From: Maritimibacter sp. HL-12
GTDB taxonomy: Bacteria > Pseudomonadota > Alphaproteobacteria > Rhodobacterales > Rhodobacteraceae
Assembly (NCBI RefSeq): GCF_900177545.1
Contig: NZ_FXBQ01000001.1
Location: 1,258,122 to 1,322,121, forward strand
Length of the DNA stretch: 64,000 bases
Reading direction: 5' to 3'
A program made the position numbers and the translations under genes. This document shows positions 7,379-18,922 of the stretch, in pieces; positions within the stretch are counted from its first letter, which is position 1; every line of letters begins with the position of its first letter. A model generated the notes under the pieces. It searched no databases. It had not been told where the DNA came from and worked only from the letters and a program-made list of their open reading frames with translations.

Positions 7379-8667
7379 ACCACAACCTCCCGCGCCACCT
7401 GCTCGCCCACCCCGAACACCCGTTTGTAGCGGGCGATCTCGTCTTCGGGGCCCATCGCCTTGTTGGGGTTGTCCGACAGTTTCACCGTGGGCCTGCCCTC
7501 CGCCGCCACCGCCTTGCAGACCAGCGAGAAGGGGGCGAGGCTGTCATTCGGGGTCAGGCCGCGGAAATCGTTGGTCAGCAGGGTGCCCCAGCCGAAGCTC
7601 GGGCGCACCCTCCCTGCGAACTTGGTCTGAAGCTCCACGATTTTGTCGGCGTCGAGCCCGTCGGAGAAGATCACCATCTTCTCGCGCGGGTCTTCGCCGC
7701 GCGATTTCCACCAGTCGATTGCCGTTTCCGCCCCCTCGACCGGATCGCCCGAGTCGACGCGGATGCCGGTCCAGCCCGCCAGCCAGTCGGGCGCGTTATC
7801 GAGAAAACCCTTCGAACCGAAGGTGTCGGGCAGGATGATGCGCAGGTTGCCCTCGTGCTCCTCGTGCCAGTCGGCAAGCACCTTGTAGGGGGCTTCCGCG
7901 AGGTCGTCGTCGGTTTCGGCCAGCGCGGCATAGACCATCGGCAACTCGTGGGCATTGGTGCCGATCGCCTCGAGATCGCGGTTCTTGGCAATCAGGCAGT
8001 TCGAGGTGCCGACGAATTTTTCGCCCAGCCCTTCCGTCATCGCCTGCACGCACCAGTCCTGCCAGAGGAAGCTGTGCCGCCGACGGGTGCCGAAATCGGC
8101 GATGCGAAGGCCATCGACGGCCCGCAATGTCTCGACCTTCTGCCACAGCTTGGTCATTGCGCGGGCGTAGAGCACCTGAAGCTCGAACTTGTCCATGCTG
8201 TTCAGGACGGCGCGCGAGCGCAGTTCCATCAGCACCGCGAGGGCCGGGATTTCCCACATCATCACCTCGGGCCAATTGCCCTCGAAGGTCAACTCGTACT
8301 GGTCGCCGACACGTTCGAGGTGATAGGGCGGCAGGCGCAGGTTTTCGAACCATTCGACGAAATCGGGGCGGAACATCTGGCGTTTGCCGTAGAACATGTT
8401 GCCGCGCAGCCAGGTGCTTTCGCCCCGGCTGAGCGAGAGCGTGCGGATGTGATCGAGCTGTTCGCGCAATTCGCCCTCGTCGACCAGGTCGGCCACCGGG
8501 ATCGAGGTTGTCCGGTTGATCAGCGAGAAGGTCACCTGCGTGTCGGGCTTGTTACGAAACACCGACTGGCACATCAGGAGCTTGTAGAAATCGGTGTCGA
8601 TCAGCGACCGGACGATCGGGTCGATCTTCCAGTGATGATTGTAGACGCGTGTGGCGATGTCGACCAT
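7375..8667 (-). CDS. pncB: nicotinate phosphoribosyltransferase PncB
   Basis: PncB converts nicotinate plus PRPP to nicotinate mononucleotide, the entry step of the Preiss-Handler NAD salvage route. The 430 aa protein shows the family start (LTDFYK-like: LIDTDFYKLLM), the FGTRRRHSFLWQ block with the phosphorylatable histidine region, and the late VKLSDNPNKAMG motif. It overlaps the small accessory gene tail to tail by 4 bp. Together with the nicotinamidase gene 1 kb away it makes a salvage group. Confidence 0.95.
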   Translation of the reverse strand: MVDIATRVYNHHWKIDPIVRSLIDTDFYKLLMCQSVFRNKPDTQVTFSLINRTTSIPVADLVDEGELREQLDHIRTLSLSRGESTWLRGNMFYGKRQMFRPDFVEWFENLRLPPYHLERVGDQYELTFEGNWPEVMMWEIPALAVLMELRSRAVLNSMDKFELQVLYARAMTKLWQKVETLRAVDGLRIADFGTRRRHSFLWQDWCVQAMTEGLGEKFVGTSNCLIAKNRDLEAIGTNAHELPMVYAALAETDDDLAEAPYKVLADWHEEHEGNLRIILPDTFGSKGFLDNAPDWLAGWTGIRVDSGDPVEGAETAIDWWKSRGEDPREKMVIFSDGLDADKIVELQTKFAGRVRPSFGWGTLLTNDFRGLTPNDSLAPFSLVCKAVAAEGRPTVKLSDNPNKAMGPEDEIARYKRVFGVGEQVAREVVV

Positions 8668-8732
8668 GGTATACTCCGGCTATGACCCATGTTGGACCAC
8701 AGCCGGGCGGTTGAATGCAAGGAGTTCGGTCG

Positions 8733-9689
8733 ATGCGCGCGCTGGTTTGCCACGGCTACGGCACCGGGGAAAACCTCGCGCTGGAACAGCGCCCGGTTCC
8801 CGAGGCGGGGCAAGGGGAAATCCGGGTGAAGGTTCTGGCCTGCGGCGCCAACGCCTCGGACTGGGAGTTCATCACCGGCCGCCCTGCCTATGCCCGCATC
8901 GCGCGCTTGTTCATGCGCGGTCGCAATGTCTTCGGCTCCGACGTGGTGGGGATCGTCGACAAGCTGGGCGCAGGCGTTTCCGGGTTCGAGCCGGGCCAGC
9001 GGGTTCTGGCCGACACTTTCGAGATCTTCGGCGGCTTTGCCGATCATGCCGTCGCCAAGGCCGGGCTCTGGGTGCCGGTGCCCGATGGCATCAGCGACGT
9101 TGACGCCGCCGCCCTGCCGCAATCGGGGGCCATCGCGATGGACGGGATCGCGCGCCGGGTGCGGCCCGGCATGAAGGTGCTGATCAACGGTGGTGGCGGC
9201 GGGTCCGGCCCGCTGGCGATCCAGCTTGCAAAGGCGGGCGGCGCGCAGGTCTGGGCCGTCGATACCGCAGGCAAGGCCGGGGTGATGGCGGAGGCCGGCG
9301 CCGACCACCTGATCGACTTCGAGACCGAGGATTTTGCCCGTGGTGCCGAGCGCTTCGATCTGGTGCTCGATCTCTGGGGCACGCGCCCGGTTCGTGCGGT
9401 GCGCCGGGTCCTGGCACCCGGCGGGCGCTACATGCTGGTTGGCGCGCCGATGGCCCGCCTGCTCGGGATCGCGGTATGGGGCGGTCTCACCTCGCTGGTC
9501 TCATCGCGCAAGGTGGGCCTGCTCATGGTCCGGCAAGGGCCGAAACACCTGCCCGCGCTGCTCGACATGGTGAAGACGCACCGCCTCAAACCGCGCGTCG
9601 GCGAAGTGGCCACGCTTGACGACGCCGCCGAGGCACTGAAGCGGATGGGCGCACGCAAGATCGCCGGCAAGCTGGTGATCGTGCCCTAG
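8733..9689 (+). CDS. zinc-independent MDR family NADPH:quinone/alkenal reductase-like
   Basis: This 318 aa medium-chain dehydrogenase/reductase has a GroES-like N-terminal domain without the structural-zinc cysteine set. Its Rossmann domain begins at VLINGGGGGSGPLAIQLAK. The ATG at 8733 is preferred because AAGGAG lies about 9 bp upstream; an in-frame ATG at 8715 has none. The protein resembles the quinone-oxidoreductase/zeta-crystallin branch, which reduces quinones or enals with NAD(P)H. It sits between pncB (divergent) and pncA (tail to tail with a 4 bp overlap), but no link to NAD salvage beyond cofactor use is evident. Confidence 0.82.
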   Translation: MRALVCHGYGTGENLALEQRPVPEAGQGEIRVKVLACGANASDWEFITGRPAYARIARLFMRGRNVFGSDVVGIVDKLGAGVSGFEPGQRVLADTFEIFGGFADHAVAKAGLWVPVPDGISDVDAAALPQSGAIAMDGIARRVRPGMKVLINGGGGGSGPLAIQLAKAGGAQVWAVDTAGKAGVMAEAGADHLIDFETEDFARGAERFDLVLDLWGTRPVRAVRRVLAPGGRYMLVGAPMARLLGIAVWGGLTSLVSSRKVGLLMVRQGPKHLPALLDMVKTHRLKPRVGEVATLDDAAEALKRMGARKIAGKLVIVP

Positions 9690-10297
9690 GCGATCAACAT
9701 CACCCCGGCCGCTTCCATCTCGGCCAGCGCCGCGTCGAGCGAGCCGTCAAGGTCGATGGCGCGGCAGGCTTCAAGTTTCAGGTTCACCTCGAACCCAAGC
9801 CGGGCGGCGTCGAGCGCCGACCATGCGACGCAGAAATCGGTCGCGAGGCCGGTCAGGGTCACCCGGCGCACCCCGCGCGAACGCAGGTAGCCTTCGAGCC
9901 CGGTGGGGGTGATCTGATCATTCTCGTAGAACGCGGAATAGCTGTCGATCTCGGGGCGGAACCCCTTGCGCAGGATCACGTCGGCGGGCTCAACGTGGAG
10001 GTCTTCGTGAAAATCCGCGCCGTCGCTGCCCTGCACGCAATGATCGGGCCAAAGCACCTGTGGCCCGTAGGCCATGTCGACCAGCTCGAACGGCACCCGA
10101 CCCGGGTGCGACGAGGCGAAGGAACTGTGCCCCAGCGGGTGCCAATCCTGGGTGAACACGCGTACCGGGAAGTCGCGCAGGATCCGGTTGATCTCGGGCA
10201 CAACCTCGTCGCCGCCCGCAACCGCGAGCGCCCCGCCGGGGCAGAAATCGTTCTGCACGTCGATCACGAGAATAGCTTCGGTGCTGGCTACAGACAT
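9686..10297 (-). CDS. pncA: nicotinamidase PncA
   Basis: PncA deamidates nicotinamide to nicotinate, which PncB then uses. The isochorismatase-fold triad is visible: Asp in ILVIDVQNDF, Lys in VILRKGF and the nucleophilic Cys in TGLATDFCV. The QDWHP and SSH metal-site motifs are also present. I start at the ATG at 10297, where AAGGGGGA is well spaced; the ATG two codons upstream (10303) is too close to that site. Confidence 0.94.
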   Translation of the reverse strand: MSVASTEAILVIDVQNDFCPGGALAVAGGDEVVPEINRILRDFPVRVFTQDWHPLGHSSFASSHPGRVPFELVDMAYGPQVLWPDHCVQGSDGADFHEDLHVEPADVILRKGFRPEIDSYSAFYENDQITPTGLEGYLRSRGVRRVTLTGLATDFCVAWSALDAARLGFEVNLKLEACRAIDLDGSLDAALAEMEAAGVMLIA

Positions 10298-10354
10298 CGA
10301 CATTCCCCCTTTGCTTCAATGGGTAAGCGGGCGGGCGACAGCGGTCAACCGGGC

Positions 10355-11755
10355 TCAGCCGCGCCAGGTGAGAAAGACCCGACCGCCGCGCCGCTCGATC
10401 ATCACCTGCCAGGTGCGGCGCTCGTCTTCGGCGGCGGCGAGGAACTCGGCGAGCGAGCGGATCGGCTGGCCATTGACCTGGCTGATCACGTCGCCGGGCT
10501 GGAAATTGCGGGCGCGGCCGGCGTTTTCTATCCCGAGCACGATCACACCTTCGAGGTCGGACCGCAGCCCCAGTTGCTCGGCAAGCTGTGGGGAGAACTC
10601 CTGCACCACAAGGCCCTGGAACGGGCCGGGACGGGTGATGGTTATCGGTGCCGTGCCGAGCGCCGCACTCGCCGTCGCGGCGGCGCGCATCTCGACCCCG
10701 ACGACCCGTCGTTCCCCGTTTGACAGCAGCGTGACCGGCACGATGCTGTCAAGTTCCTGCAACGAAAGCCGGAAACTGAGTTCGCCCGGCGCGTCGGTGG
10801 TCTGGCCGTTGATGTCGAGGATCACGTCGCCGGGCTGCACCCCGGCCTCGGCGAAGGGGCTTGCAGGCGCCAGCGAACGCACCAGCAGCCCCTGTGGGCG
10901 ATCAAGGCCGAGCGCGTCGGCAATGTCGGCGTCGATCGGCTGCACCTCGACCCCGGCCCAAGGCCGGGTGAAACTCGCCGCGCCCTCCTCCGCCTGCGCC
11001 ACGACGCGCGAAACCAGGTTGGCGGGAATCGCGAAGCCGATGCCGATGGAGCCGCCCGAACGGGTGACGATCTGGGTATTGATGCCGACGAGCCTGCCTT
11101 GCATGTCGACCAGAGCGCCGCCGGAGTTGCCGGGGTTGATCGGCGCGTCGGTCTGGATGAAATAGCCGCCCGCGTTGAAGGCACCGCCGCCGCGGCCGCT
11201 GCGCGCAAGCCCCGAAACGATGCCGGAAGAAACGGTCTGCCCGACGCCGAAAGGGTTGCCGATGGCGAGCACCAGGTCGCCCACTTCCAGCGCGTCGCTG
11301 TCGGCGAAGTCGAGGGCGGGCAGGTCGGCACTCCCTTCGAGGCGGATCACCGCGATATCGGCCTCCTCGTCGGCGAGCACGAGTTGGCCCGCGAATTCTC
11401 GCCGGTCGGCCAGCACGACCCGGATATCGGTTGCGTTCTCAACGACGTGGAAATTAGACACCACCAGCCCGTCGCCAACGATCACGCCCGAGCCGAGCGA
11501 GTTCTGCTCGCGTTCCCGCGGCATCGCGAAATCACGGAAGAACTGGGAGAAGAACGGGTCATCGAAAAATGGGCTCATCCGTTCGGCGACGAGACGGGTG
11601 GCGTAGATGTTGACCACCGCGGGCGCGGCGCGTTCGACCACGGGCGAAAAGCTCAGTTGCACTTCGGCAAGGCTTTCCGGCGCGCGGGTTTCACCCGCGA
11701 GACCGGCGGGGACGAGGGCGAGTACGAAAGCGAGGCTCTGGATGATCCGTTTCAT
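10355..11755 (-). CDS. degP: periplasmic Do/DegP-family serine protease
   Basis: This 466 aa HtrA-type protease and chaperone handles damaged envelope proteins. It has a Sec signal peptide. The chymotrypsin-like domain has its catalytic His in SNFHVVEN, Asp in EADIAVI and Ser in NPGNSGGAL. Two PDZ domains follow, the first around GDVILDINGQ and the second around GDVISQVNGQPI. The ATG at 11755 is preceded by GGAGG at proper distance. It is transcribed divergently from trhO across a 169 bp gap. DegQ or MucD would be equally valid names. Confidence 0.93.
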   Translation of the reverse strand: MKRIIQSLAFVLALVPAGLAGETRAPESLAEVQLSFSPVVERAAPAVVNIYATRLVAERMSPFFDDPFFSQFFRDFAMPREREQNSLGSGVIVGDGLVVSNFHVVENATDIRVVLADRREFAGQLVLADEEADIAVIRLEGSADLPALDFADSDALEVGDLVLAIGNPFGVGQTVSSGIVSGLARSGRGGGAFNAGGYFIQTDAPINPGNSGGALVDMQGRLVGINTQIVTRSGGSIGIGFAIPANLVSRVVAQAEEGAASFTRPWAGVEVQPIDADIADALGLDRPQGLLVRSLAPASPFAEAGVQPGDVILDINGQTTDAPGELSFRLSLQELDSIVPVTLLSNGERRVVGVEMRAAATASAALGTAPITITRPGPFQGLVVQEFSPQLAEQLGLRSDLEGVIVLGIENAGRARNFQPGDVISQVNGQPIRSLAEFLAAAEDERRTWQVMIERRGGRVFLTWRG

Positions 11756-11924
11756 GTATTCCTCCATCTGCTTCAGGATTTGGCGTTTGTGCGCCCGGGA
11801 TCAAGCGCCAATGCGCCTTTCCCCGGCGGATGGCCGGAATTGGCCTGCGCGCCGGGTCTCGCTGGACTTTCGCGGGCCTTCTGCGGACCTTGATCCCACC
11901 CGTCCATCGCTATAGCCCATAGCC

Positions 11925-12848
11925 ATGTTCGATGTTTGCGCGCTCTACCACTTCGCCCGGTTCGACGACCCCGCCACGCTGGCCGGGCCGTTGCGCGATC
12001 TTTGCGCCGCCGAAGGCATCACCGGCACGCTGCTGCTTGCCCCGGAAGGGATCAACGGCACCGTGGCCGGTCCGCGCGCCGGGCTGGAGCGGCTGCTCGC
12101 CCATGTCCGCGCCCTGCCCGGGTGCGCCGGGCTGGAGGCGAAGTTTTCCACCGCCAGCGCGCCGCCGTTCGGACGAATGAAGGTGCGGCTCAAGCGCGAG
12201 ATCGTGACGATGGGGCAGCCAGATGTCGATCCGCGCGCCGCCGTCGGGCATTATCTTTCGCCCGAGGCATGGAACGAACTCATCCGCGAAGGCGACGTGG
12301 CGGTGATCGACACGCGCAACGACTACGAGGTGGCGATCGGCAGCTTCGAGGGCGCGGTCGATCCGGGGACGAAGAGCTTCCGGGAGTTTCCCGACTGGTG
12401 GGAGGCCAACAAGGCGCGGTTTCACAACAAGCGCATCGCGATGTTCTGCACCGGCGGCATCCGCTGCGAGAAATCGACCAATTACCTGCTCGGGCAGGGG
12501 ATCGAGGAGGTCTATCACCTCAAGGGCGGCATTCTGAAATACCTCGAAGACATGGACGAAGCGCAAAGCCTATGGCGCGGGGATTGTTTCGTTTTCGACG
12601 AGCGGGTGAGCGTGGGGCACGGGCTGCGGGAAGGGCCGCATGTACTGTGCCGGGCCTGTCGCCGTCCGCTGGCACCGGAAGATCTGGCGCACCCGGACTA
12701 CGAGGAAGGGGTTTGTTGCCATCGTTGCGCGGGGGAATACACTGACACCCAGCGCGGCCGGTTTCGCGAGCGGCACCGGCAGGTTCGGCTTGCCGAGGCG
12801 CGCGGGCAACGCCACATCGGCCCTCAGCCGCGCGAAGACATGCGATGA
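11925..12848 (+). CDS. trhO: tRNA uridine-34 hydroxylase TrhO (rhodanese family, YceA)
   Basis: TrhO hydroxylates wobble uridine of tRNA (ho5U) in an oxygen-dependent, prephenate-independent way. The N-terminal YceA-type domain is followed by a rhodanese domain whose active loop is [11 protein letters not shown], with two cysteines. A CxxC...CxxC cluster (CRAC, then CCHRC) lies near the C-terminus. No Shine-Dalgarno precedes the ATG, and a TATAGC box lies 8 bp upstream with TTGATC above it, so the mRNA may be leaderless. The length of 307 aa is typical. Confidence 0.92.
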   Translation: MFDVCALYHFARFDDPATLAGPLRDLCAAEGITGTLLLAPEGINGTVAGPRAGLERLLAHVRALPGCAGLEAKFSTASAPPFGRMKVRLKREIVTMGQPDVDPRAAVGHYLSPEAWNELIREGDVAVIDTRNDYEVAIGSFEGAVDPGTKSFREFPDWWEANKARFHNKRIAMFCTGGIRCEKSTNYLLGQGIEEVYHLKGGILKYLEDMDEAQSLWRGDCFVFDERVSVGHGLREGPHVLCRACRRPLAPEDLAHPDYEEGVCCHRCAGEYTDTQRGRFRERHRQVRLAEARGQRHIGPQPREDMR

Positions 12849-12867
12849 AACGTCAAAGGAGCACACG

Positions 12868-13311
12868 ATGAGATATCTGCACACGATGATCCGGGTGAGC
12901 GATCTGGACGAGAGCCTTGATTTCTGGGTCGGCAAGGTCGGCCTTGTCGAGACCCGGCGCAAGGAGGTGCCCGAGGGCAAGTTCACGCTGGTCTTTCTGG
13001 CCGCACCGAAGGACGAGGGCCGGGCGCAGACCGAGAACGCACCGGAACTAGAGCTGACCTACAACTGGGATAGCGACGAAAAGCTCGAAACCGGCCGGAG
13101 CTGGGGGCATCTCGCCTACAAGGTCGACGATATCTATGGCTTCTGTCAGAAGCTGATGGATGCAGGGGTGACCATCAACCGGCCGCCGCGCGACGGGCGC
13201 ATGGCCTTCTTCAAGTCGCTCGACAACATCTCGGTCGAACTCCTGCAGGAAGGCGAGGCGCTGGAACCGCGCGAGCCATGGGCCTCGATGCCCAACACCG
13301 GAACCTGGTAG
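12868..13311 (+). CDS. gloA: lactoylglutathione lyase (glyoxalase I)
   Basis: Glyoxalase I converts the methylglyoxal-glutathione hemithioacetal to S-lactoylglutathione. The metal ligands can be placed at His5, Glu62, His81 and Glu124 in the two beta-alpha-beta-beta-beta modules. The product has 147 aa, as expected for proteobacterial enzymes. The ATG at 12868 follows AAAGGAG; the much longer open frame upstream is the out-of-frame end of trhO. It lies 19 bp after trhO and may share its transcript. Confidence 0.93.
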   Translation: MRYLHTMIRVSDLDESLDFWVGKVGLVETRRKEVPEGKFTLVFLAAPKDEGRAQTENAPELELTYNWDSDEKLETGRSWGHLAYKVDDIYGFCQKLMDAGVTINRPPRDGRMAFFKSLDNISVELLQEGEALEPREPWASMPNTGTW

Positions 13312-13378
13312 CCGCTACAAAATGCCCTGATTTGGGGGCTTTTCGCATGCATGCTTCCATTGTATACCGTCGCACACA

Positions 13379-13407
13379 TTGACTTTCGCCGCCATGCCGA
13401 CTAGGCG
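13379..13407 (+). promoter_or_regulatory. candidate sigma-70 promoter for icd
   Basis: TTGACT (13379-13384) and TAGGCG (13402-13407) are separated by exactly 17 bp, about 55 bp upstream of the icd start. The -35 is good and the -10 is weak. Confidence 0.35.
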
Positions 13408-13461
13408 GGCGGTGATGCAGAGCGCCGAAAACCCGCGCAACAGCGAAGGACGACCCCGACC

Positions 13462-15663
<2,202 letters not shown>

Positions 15664-15711
15664 TCGGACGGAAGGACGAGGGGGAGCCGGTGGTTCCCCT
15701 TCTCTGATCCT

Positions 15712-15728
15712 GGGCCCCGACCGGGCCC
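15712..15728. terminator. hairpin between convergent icd and mtnA
   Basis: GGGCCC (15712-15717) and GGGCCC (15723-15728) pair around CGACC, and a weaker GGGGA/TTCCCC stem lies just before. There is no T run on either side, so it is a structural rather than a classical terminator. It could protect both 3' ends. Confidence 0.4.
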
Positions 15729-15738
15729 CCCGCCCCGA

Positions 15739-16833
15739 TCACTGCGGGGCGAGATCGGGGAAGGCCGCGGCCAGCGCCTGCGGCTCGGCCGCCACCACGC
15801 CGCGCTCGGTGATCAGCCCGGTGACAAGCTCTGCCGGGGTGACATCGAAAGCGGAGTTGCGCGCGCCGGTGCCGTCGGGCGAGATCTGCACCGAGATGAT
15901 CCGCCCTTCCGGGTCGCGGCCCTGAACATGGGTGACTTCCTCTGCCCCGCGCTCCTCGATCGGGATTTCCTTCACCCCGTCCTGCACCGTCCAGTCGATC
16001 GTCGGCGAGGGCAGCGCGACGTAGAAGGGCACGCCGTTGGCCTTGGCGGCGAGCGCCTTGAGATAGGTGCCGATCTTGTTGCACACGTCGCCGCGCGCGG
16101 TGGTGCGGTCGGTGCCGACGATCACGAGGTCGATCTCGCCATGCTGCATCAGGTGGCCGCCGGCGTTGTCGACGATCAGATCATGGCTCACGCCGTGCGA
16201 CTTGAGCTCCCATGCGGTGAGCTGCGCACCCTGGTTGCGCGGCCGGGTTTCGTCGACGAACACGTGCACATCGATCCCCGCCTCGACCGCGTGGTAGATC
16301 GGCGAGGTGGCGGTGCCCCAGTCGACGGTGGCAGGCCAGCCGGCGTTGCAATGGGTGAGCACGTTGACCCGCGCGCCAGCCTTTTTCGCGGCGATCTCGC
16401 GGATGATCTCGAGCCCGTGCAGGCCGATCTGCCGGTTGATCTCCACGTCCTCGTCGCAAATCCCGGCGGCGCGCTTGTAGGCGGCCTCGGCGCGCGCCTC
16501 GGGGGCGAGCGGGCGCAGCACCCGGGTCATCTCGTCGAGTGCCCACTTGAGGTTGATCGCGGTGGGCCGGGTGGCGTGCAGCACTTCGCAGGTTTCATCG
16601 AGCGCGGCATCCGATGGATCTTCCGCCATCTGCACCGCCACGCCGTAGGCCGCCGTGGCCCCGATCAGCGGCGCGCCGCGCACCCACATGTCGCGGATCG
16701 CATCAGCGAAATCCTGTCGGTTGGCCAGCGTCGCAATCCGCAACTCGTGCGGCAGCCAACGCTGGTCGATCACCTGCACCGCACCGCAAGGCGCGCGCCA
16801 GATCGCGCGGTAATGCTTGCCGTTGATCTTCAC
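15739..16833 (-). CDS. mtnA: S-methyl-5-thioribose-1-phosphate isomerase MtnA
   Basis: MtnA isomerises methylthioribose-1-phosphate to the ribulose form in methionine salvage. Catalytic residues appear as the Cys in [10 protein letters not shown] and the Asp in [12 protein letters not shown]. The family opening [13 protein letters not shown] is present near residue 55. The start is a GTG at 16833 with a GAGGGGG site upstream, giving 364 aa. The open frame continues 450 bp further upstream, but that part lacks family residues. No other mtn gene is nearby. A 286 bp gap with no recognised gene separates it from the divergent tamA. Confidence 0.93.
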   Translation of the reverse strand: MKINGKHYRAIWRAPCGAVQVIDQRWLPHELRIATLANRQDFADAIRDMWVRGAPLIGATAAYGVAVQMAEDPSDAALDETCEVLHATRPTAINLKWALDEMTRVLRPLAPEARAEAAYKRAAGICDEDVEINRQIGLHGLEIIREIAAKKAGARVNVLTHCNAGWPATVDWGTATSPIYHAVEAGIDVHVFVDETRPRNQGAQLTAWELKSHGVSHDLIVDNAGGHLMQHGEIDLVIVGTDRTTARGDVCNKIGTYLKALAAKANGVPFYVALPSPTIDWTVQDGVKEIPIEERGAEEVTHVQGRDPEGRIISVQISPDGTGARNSAFDVTPAELVTGLITERGVVAAEPQALAAAFPDLAPQ

Positions 16834-17119
16834 AGGTCGTCCCCCTCGACATTCCGGCGGACGAACCCGCTCTTGCGCCCGCAAGGGCGGAGGTGAGCCC
16901 ACTTGCCGAGACGGGCCCGAACCGCACGTTTCAGGCTTTTCACCCGATTGTCCAGAGCCAGGAACCAGCACCGTTGCGCGGTGCGGCCCGTCGGCGGAGC
17001 TTGTCCATTGATCGCGGATTCTCGCCGCGGCACTGGCAACCACGGCATGGCATGCTAGACTCCGGATGTGGCGAATTCTTTCGCCGCATCGCACGGCTGC
17101 TGGTGCACGAGGTAAGGGC

Positions 17120-18922
17120 ATGGCCCATCGGGGGAAATCCATCAGGATCGCGCTGCTGGCGCTTGCGGGGCTGATCGCGCCGGGCATCAGCTTTGCGCTC
17201 GACCGCGTCGATTTTGATCTGCGCGGTGGTGCTCCGGCGCTCGCCGATGCCCTGCGCAATGCCTCGCTGCTTGGCGGGCTGGAGACCAACGGGCAGAGCG
17301 ACCCGCGCGACGTTTTTGCCGCGGCGCTCGCCGATTACGGACGGCTCCTCGATGCGCTCTATGCCGCCGGGCATTATGGCGGGGTCATCAATATCCTGAT
17401 CGACGGCCGGGAGGCCGCCGGGATCGCGGCCTTCGACGTGCCCGAGCGCATTTCCCGCGTTTCCGTCCGGGTCGAACCCGGGCCGCAGTATCGTTTCAAC
17501 ACCGCCCGGCTCGCCCCCCTGCCACGCGAATCGCGGCCCGTGGACGGCTTCGCGCGCGGCGCGCCGGCGCAGAGCACGACGATAAGGAGCGCCGTGGAGG
17601 CGGGCGTTGCCGATTGGCGCGACGCGGGCCACGCCAAGGCAAACGTGGCCGGGCAACGGCTTGTCGCCAATCACCCCAACGCCACGCTCGACGCCGATAT
17701 CCAGCTCGCGCCCGGTCCGCTGGTGCGCTTCGGGGCCTTGCGGCAGACCGACCCTTCCGCCGTGCGCGCCGAGCGGATTGCGCGGATCGCGGGGCTGCCC
17801 ACGGGCACAACCTTCTCGCCCGACGCGCTCGACCGCGTGGCCAACCGGCTGCGCCGCACCGGTGCCTTCGCGTCCGTTGCGCTGAGCGAAGCCGAAGAGC
17901 TTGGGCCAGGCAACAGCATGGATATCGACCTCGCCCTTGCCGACCGGAAGCCCCGCCGCTTCGGCTTCGGAGCGGAGATCTCGTCGCTCGAAGGCGCGAT
18001 GGTTTCGGGTTTCTGGCTTCACCGCAATCTTCTCGGCGGCGCCGAACGCTTGCGACTCGACGCCGAGATTTCCGGGATCACCGGCACGATCCCAGGCATG
18101 GATGCCTCGGTCTCGGCCCGGCTCGACGTGCCCGCCGCCTTCGGCACCGATACCGATGCTTTCGTGTTCGCCAACGCGGCCTACCGGGACGAACCCGCCT
18201 ATCGGCTCCTGCAGGGCGGCGGATCGTTCGGGGTACATCGCTACTTCACCGACCGCCTCGACGGCGAGATCGCGGCCGCCTACCGCTACACGATCACCGA
18301 TGACGATCTCGGAACCCGGCGGTTCTCGATGATCTCGCTGCCCGCCGAAATCACCTGGGACGGGCGCGACAATACGCTCGATCCCGCCCGCGGGGCCTAT
18401 CTCAATGCCGAGTTCGAACCGTTCTACGACCTCGAAGGCGGCGCATGGGGGGCCCGCGGCTGGCTTGATGCCCGGGCCTATCGCGGCTTTGGCGACGATG
18501 ATCGCTTCGTCTTCGCCGGGCGCGCGCTCGCGGGATCGGTGGTTGGCGCGGGCGCGGCCGACGTGCCCCCGGACTACCTCTTCTTCTCGGGCGGCGGGGG
18601 CACCGTGCGCGGCTTTCCCTACCAATCCCTCGGGGTCGATCTCGGCGGTGGCACCATCGTCGGCGGTCGCGCCTTTCTCGGCCTTTCGGCGGAAGCGCGC
18701 TACAAGGTGAGCGATAGCTTCGGTGCCGCGGCCTTCGTCGATGCCGGACACCTCGGGGCAGACGGGTTTTTCGACGCCGGCAGCGACTGGCAGGTGGGTG
18801 CGGGGCTGGGGCTGCGCTACTACACCGGGATCGGCCCGGTGCGGCTCGACGTGGCGCTTCCGGTCAGCGGGCCGGGCGGTGACGGGGTGCAGTTCTACGT
18901 CGGGATCGGACAATCGTTTTGA
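17120..18922 (+). CDS. tamA: outer-membrane translocation and assembly protein TamA
   Basis: This Omp85/BamA-superfamily protein has 600 aa. It starts with a signal peptide ending near SFA-LD, then has POTRA-like domains (about residues 30-270) and a C-terminal 16-strand barrel. The barrel includes the [10 protein letters not shown] motif (the VRGY/F loop that enters the barrel lumen) and a terminal ...FYVGIGQSF ending in Phe. The ATG at 17120 has GAGGTAAGGG upstream. With TamB, encoded immediately downstream and overlapping, it helps insert proteins or move lipids to the outer membrane. Confidence 0.92.
   Translation: MAHRGKSIRIALLALAGLIAPGISFALDRVDFDLRGGAPALADALRNASLLGGLETNGQSDPRDVFAAALADYGRLLDALYAAGHYGGVINILIDGREAAGIAAFDVPERISRVSVRVEPGPQYRFNTARLAPLPRESRPVDGFARGAPAQSTTIRSAVEAGVADWRDAGHAKANVAGQRLVANHPNATLDADIQLAPGPLVRFGALRQTDPSAVRAERIARIAGLPTGTTFSPDALDRVANRLRRTGAFASVALSEAEELGPGNSMDIDLALADRKPRRFGFGAEISSLEGAMVSGFWLHRNLLGGAERLRLDAEISGITGTIPGMDASVSARLDVPAAFGTDTDAFVFANAAYRDEPAYRLLQGGGSFGVHRYFTDRLDGEIAAAYRYTITDDDLGTRRFSMISLPAEITWDGRDNTLDPARGAYLNAEFEPFYDLEGGAWGARGWLDARAYRGFGDDDRFVFAGRALAGSVVGAGAADVPPDYLFFSGGGGTVRGFPYQSLGVDLGGGTIVGGRAFLGLSAEARYKVSDSFGAAAFVDAGHLGADGFFDAGSDWQVGAGLGLRYYTGIGPVRLDVALPVSGPGGDGVQFYVGIGQSF

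Noticed and set aside
16834-17289. N-terminal extension of mtnA to an ATG at 17289
   Set aside because: The added 150 residues lack family sequence, and a GTG with a good ribosome site at 16833 gives the normal length.
16940-18913. 657-codon minus-strand frame opposite tamA, and a similar one of 670 codons opposite tamB (20761-22773)
   Set aside because: The plus strand encodes the TamA/TamB pair with signal peptide and barrel motifs. The antisense frames are shadows.
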